Source of the DNA: Saccharofermentans sp.
Lineage (GTDB): Bacteria > Bacillota > Clostridia > Saccharofermentanales > Saccharofermentanaceae
Assembly (NCBI GenBank): GCA_024688685.1
Contig: JAILDX010000034.1
Coordinates: 1-64,000 of the forward strand
Length of the DNA stretch: 64,000 nucleotides
Direction: 5' to 3'
The notes under the pieces were generated by a model. It did no database searches and was not told the DNA's origin. It worked only from the letters and a program-made list of their open reading frames with translations. Positions 42,564-51,522 of this stretch are shown piece after piece. Within the stretch, counting starts at the first letter, position 1. Each line of letters begins with the position of its first letter. The translations under genes and the position numbers were made by a program.

Positions 42564-43655
42564 TCAGTCGTCACTTTCGGTATTATCGTTTTTGAGTCCG
42601 TCTGTTGCGGCGGCTATGGTGAGCGCATCGATTATCTCGTCCAGCTCGCCTCCCAGTATCGATTCAAGTTTATATAGTGTCAGTCCGATCCTGTGGTCGG
42701 TTACCCGTCCCTGATGGTAATTATAGGTCCTGATCCTTTCAGATCTGTCCCCTGTACCGACCTGGGATCTTCTGTCGCTGTCTATCGCATCCTTATCCTT
42801 CTGTCTGGCCATTTCCCAAAGCCTGCTCTGGAGAACGGCCATCGCCTTGTCCTTATTCTTTATCTGGCTTCTCTCGTCCTGACACTGAACTACAAGACCT
42901 GTCGGAAGATGCGTGATCCTTATCGCGGAATCGGTCTTGTTGATGTGCTGTCCGCCGGCACCCGAAGCCCTGTACCTGTCGATCTTGAGATCGTTCGGAT
43001 TTATGACTACATCGGAAGCATCAGCCTCAGGCAGAACTGCGACCGTGCACGTTGACGTATGGATCCTTCCGCCTGATTCGGTGACCGGAACTCTCTGCAC
43101 CCTGTGAACGCCGCTCTCGAACTTGAGCCTGCTGTATGCCCCGTAGCCTTCGACTTCCATGACTATCTCTTTGTATCCGCCGAGCTCAGTCTTGTTCTCG
43201 TCGACAGTCCTTACGGAGAAACCGCGGATCGCCGCATAACCCGTATACATCTTCACGAGTGTCGCCGCAAAAAGAGCTGCCTCTTCGCCGCCTGCACCCG
43301 CTCTTATTTCCATGATTACGGAACGCTCATCTCTGATATCGCGCGGAGCAAGGATAATCTTTATCTCGTCCTCCAATGCTTCAATCTCGCTCTTTGCCTC
43401 TTCATATTCGGCAGCCGCAAGTTCCTTCATCTCAGGATCGGACTCGTTCTCGGATATCTCGAGAGCCTCTTCCATTCTCCTGACTGCATCGTTATAGAGC
43501 CTTATCTTCTCAGCCTTGGGAGTAAGATCTGCCAGCTCTTTGTTCAGGCGCATATATTCCTTCATATCGGACGCAACAGAAGGATCGGACAGAGATACTG
43601 TTATCTCGTCCACTCTGTCTAATATCTGTCTTGTTCTCGATATATCAATTGCCAT
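42564..43655 (-). CDS. prfA: Peptide chain release factor 1
   Basis: This class I release factor recognises UAA and UAG and triggers peptide release on the ribosome. The 363 residues include the codon-recognition PVT motif ([14 protein letters not shown]), the [18 protein letters not shown] segment with the universal GGQ, and the N-terminal helices from [11 protein letters not shown] chose the ATG at 43655 (GGAAGAG eight bases before it) because the extra 14 residues of the longer frame are basic and unlike the family. It overlaps the upstream gene by 11 bases and precedes the Sua5 fusion by two. Confidence 0.95.
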   Translation of the reverse strand: MAIDISRTRQILDRVDEITVSLSDPSVASDMKEYMRLNKELADLTPKAEKIRLYNDAVRRMEEALEISENESDPEMKELAAAEYEEAKSEIEALEDEIKIILAPRDIRDERSVIMEIRAGAGGEEAALFAATLVKMYTGYAAIRGFSVRTVDENKTELGGYKEIVMEVEGYGAYSRLKFESGVHRVQRVPVTESGGRIHTSTCTVAVLPEADASDVVINPNDLKIDRYRASGAGGQHINKTDSAIRITHLPTGLVVQCQDERSQIKNKDKAMAVLQSRLWEMARQKDKDAIDSDRRSQVGTGDRSERIRTYNYHQGRVTDHRIGLTLYKLESILGGELDEIIDALTIAAATDGLKNDNTESDD

Positions 43656-44304
43656 CGTTATTCTCTTCCGTATTTTCTTCTGTGTTCTCTGCCGCAATGT
43701 CGTCGATTAAATAGTTGATCAGAGTGAGAGAACTGTCCCCGTTTTCAGAACCGTCCCCAAATCTTGCTGATCCGGCGGGAAGGCTGTAGGCCATCATCTC
43801 ACCTTCCGCAAACTTCTGCTTGGGAAGTATCAGAAAATCACGGAAGGATTGTATCGCATCCTGTCCCATAATAACAGTCTTTACACCGTTATCCATGAAG
43901 CATTCCCTTATGACCGCATACTCCTCGTCAGTCAGAACTTTGCCGTTGATCACAATATACAGATGTTCAGCATATGTAACAGGGACCCTTTCCTCGATTA
44001 CGTTACCGGTCTCGTCCTTCCTGATCGTATGGAACTCCGGACTCTTGAGCGGCATATTATCGCGCGTTGCCCCTTCGCATAGAACGACCTTTTCCGAGAT
44101 GATCCCGAGTTCTTCCGGATAGTCTCCGATCCAGTAAAGAGTTACATCATTCTCAAGGAACTTGTTATACCTCTCCTGCACCGCTTGACTCTCTCTTGCA
44201 TCTGCACCGGTGACGGCAATTTTCTTTGCCATCAGTGATAATCCGATAACACTGAAAAGGATTATCAGGAGTATGATCAATACCGCAAAATATCTGTCTT
44301 TCAT
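43645..44304 (-). CDS. Membrane-anchored protein of unknown function with repeat-derived segment
   Basis: This 219-residue protein is not recognised. One N-terminal helix (about 7-27) is followed by an extracytoplasmic part with [40 protein letters not shown] and [16 protein letters not shown], suggesting a small alpha/beta domain. Residues about 183-194 ([11 protein letters not shown]) are encoded by a GGGACGGTTCTGAA-family repeat at 43727-43763, read in the same frame as in the MetH activation gene. After it the frame continues 25 residues to a Glu/Asn/Thr tail. It starts inside the SseB-like gene's stop (ATGA). Confidence 0.65.
   Translation of the reverse strand: MKDRYFAVLIILLIILFSVIGLSLMAKKIAVTGADARESQAVQERYNKFLENDVTLYWIGDYPEELGIISEKVVLCEGATRDNMPLKSPEFHTIRKDETGNVIEERVPVTYAEHLYIVINGKVLTDEEYAVIRECFMDNGVKTVIMGQDAIQSFRDFLILPKQKFAEGEMMAYSLPAGSARFGDGSENGDSSLTLINYLIDDIAAENTEENTEENNDGN
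43727..43763 (-). repeat. GGGACGGTTCTGAA-family repeat, half element inside a gene
   Basis: GAGAACTGTCCCCGTTTTCAG followed by AACCGTCCCCAAAT: the right half of the element only, with the same internal inverted structure (ACTGTCCC/AACCGTCCC) as the other copies. It lies inside the coding sequence at 43645-44304 without breaking its frame. Confidence 0.8.
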
Positions 44305-45026
44305 CTGGTAATAAACGGCTTAACGCCCTCTATGACCTTTCCTGCGAAATCATCCTCCGACGATGCACAAACAAGATCGAGACCGTCGAGATACGGCTTG
44401 ATAAAATTGCTGAATGTCTCGTGGACATATTCCTTTGTCTCTTTATAATCGCCTTCAAGGATAAACAGCCAGCTGAGCGTTCCGTTCTTATTGACGCGCA
44501 TCAGTCTTACCCATATCTTATTTACCTTCGGCTCGACCTTAAGATACTCCTCGAGCATCTCTCTGAGCTTTGCGGGATAATGATCAGGTTCGCCGACCTT
44601 TGCCGTGTCATCACCACCGTGCATCATGTCGCTTATCATGGAAAGCATCTCTTTCCCGAAAAGGACTTCCTCAAGGCCGGGATTCACCACGAAACCTTCA
44701 ACCGACGCATTTGCAAGACACGCCTCTATCAGTTCATCAAAGTTCGAGATAACTCCGTATAAAGGCTTTCCTTCTGATCTGACCTCATAACTCTTCGTGT
44801 CAGCATATACGACCATGAAGTTCTGTCCCGAGGAATTACTCATTGCCTGAAAGCTGACTGCGCCTTCATCTGCGATAACGAGCGGGACGATGAACTTTGA
44901 TACTGCCGCCTCCTTAAGAAGGTCAGTCATATTTGTCTCTGACGGATCGATCCTGACATCGTTCATCAGCGCGTTCAGTTTTTTGTTGTCAACAGTTTCC
45001 TTGAGGATGTATTGTTCTTTATCCAT
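44301..45026 (-). CDS. SseB-like protein
   Basis: The 241-residue cytosolic protein resembles the SseB family (enhanced serine sensitivity): an N-terminal domain with KFIVPLVIADEGAVSF, FMVVYADTKSY and FVVNPGLEEVLFG, then a C-terminal domain with VNKIWVRLMRVNKNGTLSWLFILEG. The molecular role of SseB is not established; it is also found beside type VII secretion and defence-type genes. It overlaps the downstream gene by four bases (ATGA) and lies 20 bases after the AEC gene's start region. Confidence 0.78.
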   Translation of the reverse strand: MDKEQYILKETVDNKKLNALMNDVRIDPSETNMTDLLKEAAVSKFIVPLVIADEGAVSFQAMSNSSGQNFMVVYADTKSYEVRSEGKPLYGVISNFDELIEACLANASVEGFVVNPGLEEVLFGKEMLSMISDMMHGGDDTAKVGEPDHYPAKLREMLEEYLKVEPKVNKIWVRLMRVNKNGTLSWLFILEGDYKETKEYVHETFSNFIKPYLDGLDLVCASSEDDFAGKVIEGVKPFITR

Positions 45027-45046
45027 TTCTTATCTCCCGTGATTAA

Positions 45047-45973
45047 TTAGAAAAACTTACTGCAGAGGAATACAAAAACAGGCAGCGTTATCATCATAAA
45101 TAAAAAGCTCATGATAACTGTCCTTGCCGCGAACTTGGGCGCCGTATTCTCCCTCTCGGCTATAAGCACATTCATTATTCCGCAGGGCATTGCAGTCATC
45201 ATTACGATAACCGAAGCTGTCTCTGTCATCATGGGTATCATCATCTTTACCGCATAGATGAACACGAACGTCACACCCGGAAGAATGATAAGTCTCAGAA
45301 AAGAGACCATAAGTGACTTGCGGTCCGTGAAGAACTTTTTCAGATCTATGGTTGAGATAATGGAGCCTGTGATTATCATTGCAAGAGGGATCGTCATATC
45401 ACCTACGAGATTGATCGTCTCGAGTATGAATGACGGCATCCTCCACGGTATTACAAACAGGATTATCGCAAGTATCGAAGCCGCTGACACCGTATTGAAC
45501 AAGAGTTCTCTCGGCTTGAACTTCTTGCCTGATAAAGTGTGTACACCAAATGTGTAAAAGAACACATTGTACAGGATGTTGAAGATAGCTCCGAGAAGCA
45601 GACCCGATGCGCCGAACAGAGCATCCATAAGCGGCAGTCCCAGGAATCCAGTATTGGCAAAGATGACCGTTGTTCTCATGACGCGCGCTTCGTCCGACGA
45701 TACCTTTGACTTGCGCATTATCATACGCATTATAAAAAGTGTCGTGCAGTAGTAGAGTGTCGCAACGATCGCAACACCGAGCATTCCCATCATGAGTTTG
45801 GGAGAGAACTCGTACTGGCTTGACGCGATAATGGAAAACGGCAGTACAGCCTGAAGAAGTATCTCGGTAAGAGACTTCTCAGTCCTCTCATCGATGACTC
45901 TCGATTTGCGCAGAACAAATCCTAAAACGGCACATACTACTATCTTAAAAAGAGTGATGTATATCTGACTCAT
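45047..45973 (-). CDS. AEC family (auxin efflux carrier-like) transporter
   Basis: The 308-residue membrane protein has about ten helices and the family's FVLRKSRVIDERTEKSLTEIL opening, GFLGLPLMDALFGASGLL centre and MPCGIMNVLIAER near the end. Bacterial members export or exchange small carboxylates such as malate or malonate. It overlaps glpK by four bases (start at 45973), so it is coupled to glycerol kinase and may handle a related metabolite; that is inference. Confidence 0.88.
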   Translation of the reverse strand: MSQIYITLFKIVVCAVLGFVLRKSRVIDERTEKSLTEILLQAVLPFSIIASSQYEFSPKLMMGMLGVAIVATLYYCTTLFIMRMIMRKSKVSSDEARVMRTTVIFANTGFLGLPLMDALFGASGLLLGAIFNILYNVFFYTFGVHTLSGKKFKPRELLFNTVSAASILAIILFVIPWRMPSFILETINLVGDMTIPLAMIITGSIISTIDLKKFFTDRKSLMVSFLRLIILPGVTFVFIYAVKMMIPMMTETASVIVMMTAMPCGIMNVLIAERENTAPKFAARTVIMSFLFMMITLPVFVFLCSKFF

Positions 45974-47487
45974 GTGGCAAGCGCCGTCCTTACAGAAGCC
46001 TTATAACCATTCATCTTCGTCGATACTTCGTATGCCGACATTGACGGTTCGTATGACTTCTTTGACCTGTAAAGTTCTTTCAGCATATCTGCTGACTCAA
46101 AGAATCCGCATGTAAGTCCTGCGAGGAGACCGACACCCATCGCAGTCATCTCGTCCGACTGGGCGCGTGTGATCGTTATTCCGAGCAGATCGGACTGGAG
46201 CTGCATGAGAAAATCACTTGCACAGACTCCACCGTCAACCTTCATCATCTTTGCGGATATTCCCGTATCGTCAGTCATAAGATTGACGAGTTCAGTTACC
46301 TGATAAGCGATCGATTCAACAGATGCTCTTACTATCTGTGCCCTTCCGGTTCCCCTTGTAAGGCCGGTAAGAATACCTCTGACATCAGCATTCCAGTACG
46401 GCGCTCCGAGTCCCGTAAAAGCAGGAACAAGATAAACGCCGCCTGTATCCTCAATCGAATAGCATATCGGATCAACATCAGACGGCTTCTCGATCATCTT
46501 CATCTCATCCTTGAGCCAGCTGATAACAGAACCTCCCTGGAAAACACTTCCCTCGAGCGCATAATATGTAACGCCGTTCATCGACCAAGCCGCTGATGTA
46601 AGGAGTCCGGACTTGGAGAATACAGGCTTTGTTCCCACATTCATAAGAGTAAAGCAGCCAGTTCCATATGTCGTCTTACATTCACCTTCGTGAAGCGCGT
46701 TCTGACCGAACAATGCCGCAGGTTGGTCGCCCGCAACACCAGTTATATGCACGCCGTTAAGAGTGAGCAGAAGCTCGATCTCCTTCTCCTTGAGATCAAA
46801 ATCCGAGAGATCCTCTTTGTTAAGATCGACCGCTCCATAATCACTGCACGAAGGCATCGGCTTAGCGAGCCTGTCCCTTCTTACTCCAAAAAGTTCAAGA
46901 AGCTCATAATCATAATCAAGCTTCTTAATATCAAACAGCATCGTTCTTGAGCAGTTAGAATAATCGGATGCGAACACCTTTTTGCCGGTAAGACGGTAAA
47001 CAAGATATCCGTCAACAGTACCCAGCAGACAGTCTGCCGATTCAGGCACATTCTCGTGTATCCACAGCATCTTTGTCGCGGAGAAATAAGGATCGACCTT
47101 AAGCCCCGTCGTATCGCAGATCTTCTGCTCGAAGTTCTTTATCTCAGTTCTTCGGCAGATCTCGGAAGTCCTTCTGCACTGCCATACGATCGCGTTATAG
47201 GGTGTGGCACATGTCTCCTCATCAAAAGCAATAGTTGTCTCTCTCTGATTTGTGATACCGATACCGTCGATATCTCTTACCGCAAAAGGATTCTCGCTTA
47301 TGACATTAACGATTGCTTTCAGTACCGAAAAATATATCTCCTGCGGATCATGCTCAACAAAACCCGGACCCGGATAGATCTGCTTTATCGGCACCGGCGT
47401 ACCTGCAGTCAGGACTCCGTTCTTCTCAAGAAGAAAGGCCTTGGTCGAAGTTGTTCCCTGATCGATGCAAAGGATATATCTGCCCAT
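45970..47487 (-). CDS. glpK: Glycerol kinase
   Basis: This enzyme phosphorylates glycerol with ATP to glycerol-3-phosphate. The 505 residues show the ATP-binding opening YILCIDQGTTSTKAF, the GITNQRET substrate loop, the FGGY signature region (VFQGGSVISWL, YLVPAFTGLGAPYWN) and MKVDGGVCASDFLMQ. The regulatory phosphorylated-histidine loop is not evident by eye. No glycerol facilitator or dehydrogenase is adjacent; an AEC carrier follows with overlap and malQ precedes by five bases. Confidence 0.95.
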   Translation of the reverse strand: MGRYILCIDQGTTSTKAFLLEKNGVLTAGTPVPIKQIYPGPGFVEHDPQEIYFSVLKAIVNVISENPFAVRDIDGIGITNQRETTIAFDEETCATPYNAIVWQCRRTSEICRRTEIKNFEQKICDTTGLKVDPYFSATKMLWIHENVPESADCLLGTVDGYLVYRLTGKKVFASDYSNCSRTMLFDIKKLDYDYELLELFGVRRDRLAKPMPSCSDYGAVDLNKEDLSDFDLKEKEIELLLTLNGVHITGVAGDQPAALFGQNALHEGECKTTYGTGCFTLMNVGTKPVFSKSGLLTSAAWSMNGVTYYALEGSVFQGGSVISWLKDEMKMIEKPSDVDPICYSIEDTGGVYLVPAFTGLGAPYWNADVRGILTGLTRGTGRAQIVRASVESIAYQVTELVNLMTDDTGISAKMMKVDGGVCASDFLMQLQSDLLGITITRAQSDEMTAMGVGLLAGLTCGFFESADMLKELYRSKKSYEPSMSAYEVSTKMNGYKASVRTALAT

Positions 47488-47492
47488 AATGA

Positions 47493-49070
47493 TTACCTGA
47501 AATAGATCCTGTTAAGATTTCTGTACCAGTCATTATCGATGCCGTCGAGATCTTCTTTTGTAAACCTTACGCGCCAGTTGCCTGTCGGAGTTCCGGGAGT
47601 ATTCATTCTCGTATCTCCGCCATATCCGAGCATATCCTGGATAGGAATGATGACAACGTCAGCGTGGCTCATCCAGAGTGTCTTTATGATCGCACGGCAC
47701 GACTTGCTTCCAGTACCGCCGTCACCCCAGTTATCGCCTTCGAAACCGCAGTACTCAAGACAGCACTTACGCACATTCTCCGGGGAATCCCAGAGCCATC
47801 CGAGGAGCGTATTGTTATCGTGGGTTCCTGTATATGCAACGCAGTTATCCGTAAAATTGTGGGGCAGGAATGAGCTGTTGTCACCGGGATTGAATGCGAA
47901 CTCCATGACGCGCATTCCCGGGATATGCACATTGGCCATAAACTCAGCCAGATCAGGTGTGATCTCACCGAGATCCTCAGCAATGAGTCTTGACCTGTCA
48001 CCAAACTTCTTGTCGAGAACCTCAAAGAACTCGAGTCCGGGTCCCTTCATCCATGCACCCTCTCTTGCAGTCTTCGCATTTGCTTCGACTTCCCAGTATG
48101 AAGAGAACGCACGGAAGTGGTCGATCCTGAGATAATCGTAGAGCTTGTAGCTCTCTTCGATACGGCTCATCCACCACTTGTAGCCGTCCTTCTTATGCTT
48201 GTCCCAGTCGTAGATGGGGTTGCCCCAAAGCTGTCCGTCAACACTGAAATAATCCGGCGGAACACCTGCGACCTTGTCAAAGATCAGAGCTTCCTGCTTT
48301 ACCTTCGGCGTATCCTTATCCTTCGCATAAGCCTTCTCGTAATCCTTCAGGAGCTTCTCCACCTTCTTGGGATCTGCCATCTTGAACTGCTCTCTCGCAC
48401 CCCAGACATCCGCAGAATCTCCCGAAACATATATAGGCATATCACCAATGATCGCGATGCCGCAGTCATTGATCTCCTTCTTCACTGCTGTCCACTCTTC
48501 CATGAAGATATACTGTACAAAAGCATGGAACTTATAGTTGTCTGTATCCCTGACCTTGGCAACGGCTGAAGGCTCACAGTTCTTGAGAGCTTCATCCTTC
48601 CATTCCCACCATGCCTGCTGGTAGTTGTCATCCTTGATAGCCTGATATACGGCAACATCGTCAGCCCACTTGTTCTTCTTGATGAACTCGCTGACCTTCT
48701 TCATAAGATCTGCATCAGCGCGGCTGTATGCTTTCCTCAGCATATCTTCCTTATTGCCTCGGAGGAAATCATAATCGATCCTCCACTTATTTACATTGTA
48801 TTCGTATCCGACGACTTCATCTGCCGTAAGAAGGCCTCTCTTCATAAGTCTTCTCGGATCGATAAACATCCAGTTGCCTGCAAAAGCTGAAAAACTCTGG
48901 TAAGGCGAATCGCCCATACCGGGATATGTGAAAGGAAGTACCTGCCAGTACCTCATCCCCTGCTTCTGAAGCTGCTTTGCAAAGCTGATTGCCTCCTCTC
49001 CGAATACTCCGATACCAAACGGTCCGGGCAGTGATGAGATGTGCATCAGCACTCCGCCGCCTCTTCTCAT
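47493..49070 (-). CDS. malQ: 4-alpha-glucanotransferase (GH77)
   Basis: This amylomaltase transfers glucan segments between maltodextrins. The 525 residues contain the GH77 landmarks FGIGVFGEEAISFAKQLQKQG, FADIPIYVS-like DMPIYVSGDSADVW, YDYLRIDHFRAF with the catalytic Asp, IAEDLGEITPD with the acid Glu, and GTHDNNTLLGW. It works in the cytosol on glycogen or imported maltodextrin. A promoter with an extended -10 lies in the end of the upstream lipoprotein gene. glpK follows after five bases. Confidence 0.95.
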   Translation of the reverse strand: MRRGGGVLMHISSLPGPFGIGVFGEEAISFAKQLQKQGMRYWQVLPFTYPGMGDSPYQSFSAFAGNWMFIDPRRLMKRGLLTADEVVGYEYNVNKWRIDYDFLRGNKEDMLRKAYSRADADLMKKVSEFIKKNKWADDVAVYQAIKDDNYQQAWWEWKDEALKNCEPSAVAKVRDTDNYKFHAFVQYIFMEEWTAVKKEINDCGIAIIGDMPIYVSGDSADVWGAREQFKMADPKKVEKLLKDYEKAYAKDKDTPKVKQEALIFDKVAGVPPDYFSVDGQLWGNPIYDWDKHKKDGYKWWMSRIEESYKLYDYLRIDHFRAFSSYWEVEANAKTAREGAWMKGPGLEFFEVLDKKFGDRSRLIAEDLGEITPDLAEFMANVHIPGMRVMEFAFNPGDNSSFLPHNFTDNCVAYTGTHDNNTLLGWLWDSPENVRKCCLEYCGFEGDNWGDGGTGSKSCRAIIKTLWMSHADVVIIPIQDMLGYGGDTRMNTPGTPTGNWRVRFTKEDLDGIDNDWYRNLNRIYFR

Positions 49071-49111
49071 TGGTTTGTCCCCCTGTTATTTATAATATGG
49101 TCAACTTACAT

Positions 49112-49139
49112 ATTATATCACTAATTAGGGCATTCCCAA
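49112..49139 (-). promoter_or_regulatory. malQ-glpK promoter
   Basis: On the minus strand: TTGGGA (49134-49139), a 16-base spacer and TATAAT (49112-49117) preceded by TGA, an extended -10. The -35 lies inside the 3' end of the upstream lipoprotein gene. Confidence 0.6.
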
Positions 49140-50219
49140 TATATCGCAAATATTATTGACAGTTTCCGCGGCAACATCTTCATCCATGTTAAGGAACGAC
49201 ATAATGTATGCGGAATCGCCTTCTGCGTAGAGATTGTATGAGGCAGACATGTATGGGTCTGTGATCTTGTATTTCGAGAACAGGATACCGTCCTCTTCTC
49301 CCTCATCGATAAGAGTAACGGTGGAAGCATCCCCTCTCGCCGCAATATCTGCTCTCATAGAATCATAGAAATCCATCGCCTCATTCTCGGAATTGCAGAC
49401 GACTCTCATGACGACGAACCTGCTCGCACGCTCATCGCCGGGATCGGAATCGACCGAATAGAAAATGTCAGCACCGATGACATCGCTGTACATCGCAAGA
49501 CGCTCCTCGTCCAGAACACCCGCGATATCCTTGAAGTCATCCGTATGGACATAGAAACAGCCCTGACGGTCGATCACATTTCCGAGGTCAAAATCAGAAG
49601 CGGATATCTCCTCTGCATTAAGGTCGTTCTTAAGTTCGGGGATCCTCTCTTCAGGCGCGAGCTTCGCATTGCAGTCGTAGGAACTTATATCGGGAGCAGG
49701 AATATCCAGCAGCTCGCAGAGCGTGCTGATCTTATCAGTATAGCCGTTATTCTTGAACTCGTGACCAGTCAGGACAAACACGTAATTCCCTTCAAGATAA
49801 ACTGCTGTTGACTCAGCATTCAGACGCCGGAAAGAATCGATAAACGCATACTGAATATCGCCGTCTGAAGAGCTCTCGTTCTCACCTGTTCTCTCATCGT
49901 AAAAAGCCTGCGCTTCATCGGCATTCTCAAAGACGGAAAGCTCACCTTTTATATCGAGAAAACCGCCGTCTTCATCATCGAAACGCTGCACAAAAAGAAC
50001 ACCTGAATCATCCCTCGCAAACATGCCCGCGATAAGTGCTCTCTCATTGTGAAACTGGTCTTCTATCTCTTCTCTCGAATCGTATTCCTCACTGTCATAT
50101 TCCGTCAGTGCGGCGCAGAGTTTATCAGGAGACAGCCTGCTCTTGTCACCGTCTCCGAAACACCCTGCGGCGATCACCGCAAAAGTGAGGATCAAAGCTG
50201 CTATGAATGCCCTTCTCAC
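49125..50219 (-). CDS. Lipoprotein, tandem paralogue B
   Basis: The 364-residue secreted lipoprotein has an export signal with lipobox VIAAGC (Cys20). No known domain is recognised. It shares with the next upstream gene a conserved block, TEYDSEEYDSREEIEDQ and RALIAGMF, as well as YVFVLTGHEFKNNGYTD, DIPAPDISS and a C-terminal NICDILGMP. The repeated DSEEY/ELEDE acidic helix and a Gly/Ile closing strand suggest two similar domains. It starts directly at the stop codon of its paralogue, with no spacer. No transporter is nearby. Confidence 0.78.
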   Translation of the reverse strand: MRRAFIAALILTFAVIAAGCFGDGDKSRLSPDKLCAALTEYDSEEYDSREEIEDQFHNERALIAGMFARDDSGVLFVQRFDDEDGGFLDIKGELSVFENADEAQAFYDERTGENESSSDGDIQYAFIDSFRRLNAESTAVYLEGNYVFVLTGHEFKNNGYTDKISTLCELLDIPAPDISSYDCNAKLAPEERIPELKNDLNAEEISASDFDLGNVIDRQGCFYVHTDDFKDIAGVLDEERLAMYSDVIGADIFYSVDSDPGDERASRFVVMRVVCNSENEAMDFYDSMRADIAARGDASTVTLIDEGEEDGILFSKYKITDPYMSASYNLYAEGDSAYIMSFLNMDEDVAAETVNNICDILGMP

Positions 50220-51440
50220 TTACGGAAGCCCCATCACATCAGAGATCTCATCAGAGCCGTCATTGGTTGTGGCAACAATGTAAACAGATTCATTCTCGCG
50301 ATAAACACTATAAAAAATATGATCGCTCAGGCTTGCTTTGAAGAATGAGATACCATCCCGTTCACCGGAATCAACAACATCAGTCATTCCGCCCATGCTG
50401 AGCGAGTCAGTCAGAGTATTATAGATCTCTTCAGAAAAAGTCTTATCTTCAGTTTTATACTCCGTGATCATCAGATAATTGCCGATTAATCGTGACGATC
50501 TTGATGATTCATATATAACCCTCATCTCGGTGATTCCGGAAGCTATACTTGGATCTATAGAAGGTACAAAAAAGCCGGAAACATCAATCTCATCCGTGAT
50601 GTAGTAAATAACGTCAACATCAGGAGAAGAAGCCAGTCTTGCGGCAAAATCCTCAGGATCTATCTCCTCGGCATCCAGGTAATCGACAGCAGTCATAAAC
50701 CTGTCTTCCACCTCATCGTTCGCCGATGCCGTATCGATATCCGACAGGTCAGGAGCAGGAATATCCATTATCTCACAGAACTCGTCAAAATAATCATCCA
50801 GACCGTTGTTCCTGTACTCGTAACCAATAAGAACGAGAACGGAATCACCATCTATATAAGCGCTGTAAACAGTCGCCTGACGCCTCTTCAAAAGAACAGT
50901 TACCGTACACTCAAGTTTATCGTCTGAAGCATAGTCCAGAGTCTTTGTTGTATCCTCATCCTGATCTGCTGTATCGCTGAAACGCTCGTTGCATTTGCGG
51001 TAGTATTTCCACGCATCATCCTCATTGCCGAGATCAACGGAAACCCCTGCGAAAATGATCTTCCCTTTATCGTCCTCCTCCTCACTCTGAATGAATGCTG
51101 TCATCGATTCCGCATTCTTTGAATAAAGGTCATAGAAAACATCATTCCCGATATCGCTCAGACACTCCTCTAATGCATCACTCTCAACGACATGACGCAT
51201 CTCCTTGCCCTCTGCCTTTATATACATTCCGGCTATCAGGGCACGCTTGTTATCAAGCTCATCCTCAAGTTCGGATATCGACTCATACTCCTCCGAATCA
51301 TACTCATCACAGGCACTGAAAAAACGCTGCGGGGACACCCTGCTCTCTTTTGAAAAAAGCGAGCATCCGGAGGTCATTTCCATCATAACCGACACTGCCG
51401 AAACCGCCAAAAATAAAGCGATCGCCTTATATTTTCTCAT
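50220..51440 (-). CDS. Lipoprotein, tandem paralogue A
   Basis: The 406-residue secreted lipoprotein has lipobox MTSGC (Cys26). Shared landmarks with the downstream copy are CDEYDSEEYESISELEDELDN, RALIAGMY, VLVLIGYEYRNNGLDDY, DIPAPDLSD and SDVMGLP at the end. The spacing between these landmarks is similar in both copies, so they arose by duplication and then diverged to roughly one-third visible identity. The substrate or ligand is unknown. It is divergently placed from prfC. Confidence 0.78.
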   Translation of the reverse strand: MRKYKAIALFLAVSAVSVMMEMTSGCSLFSKESRVSPQRFFSACDEYDSEEYESISELEDELDNKRALIAGMYIKAEGKEMRHVVESDALEECLSDIGNDVFYDLYSKNAESMTAFIQSEEEDDKGKIIFAGVSVDLGNEDDAWKYYRKCNERFSDTADQDEDTTKTLDYASDDKLECTVTVLLKRRQATVYSAYIDGDSVLVLIGYEYRNNGLDDYFDEFCEIMDIPAPDLSDIDTASANDEVEDRFMTAVDYLDAEEIDPEDFAARLASSPDVDVIYYITDEIDVSGFFVPSIDPSIASGITEMRVIYESSRSSRLIGNYLMITEYKTEDKTFSEEIYNTLTDSLSMGGMTDVVDSGERDGISFFKASLSDHIFYSVYRENESVYIVATTNDGSDEISDVMGLP

Positions 51441-51463
51441 GATTTATCCCTCCCAACTATCCT

Positions 51464-51485
51464 ATTATATCAAATGTGCTATAAT
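51464..51485. promoter_or_regulatory. Divergent extended -10 promoters for the lipoprotein pair and prfC
   Basis: Minus strand: TGATATAAT (51464-51472). Plus strand: TGCTATAAT (51477-51485). The two -10 elements are only about ten bases apart, so polymerases bound to one would exclude the other. Neither has a clear -35. Confidence 0.6.
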
Positions 51486-51522
51486 ACTTCATTGCAAATA
51501 ATAGTATAAAGGAAATACCATC

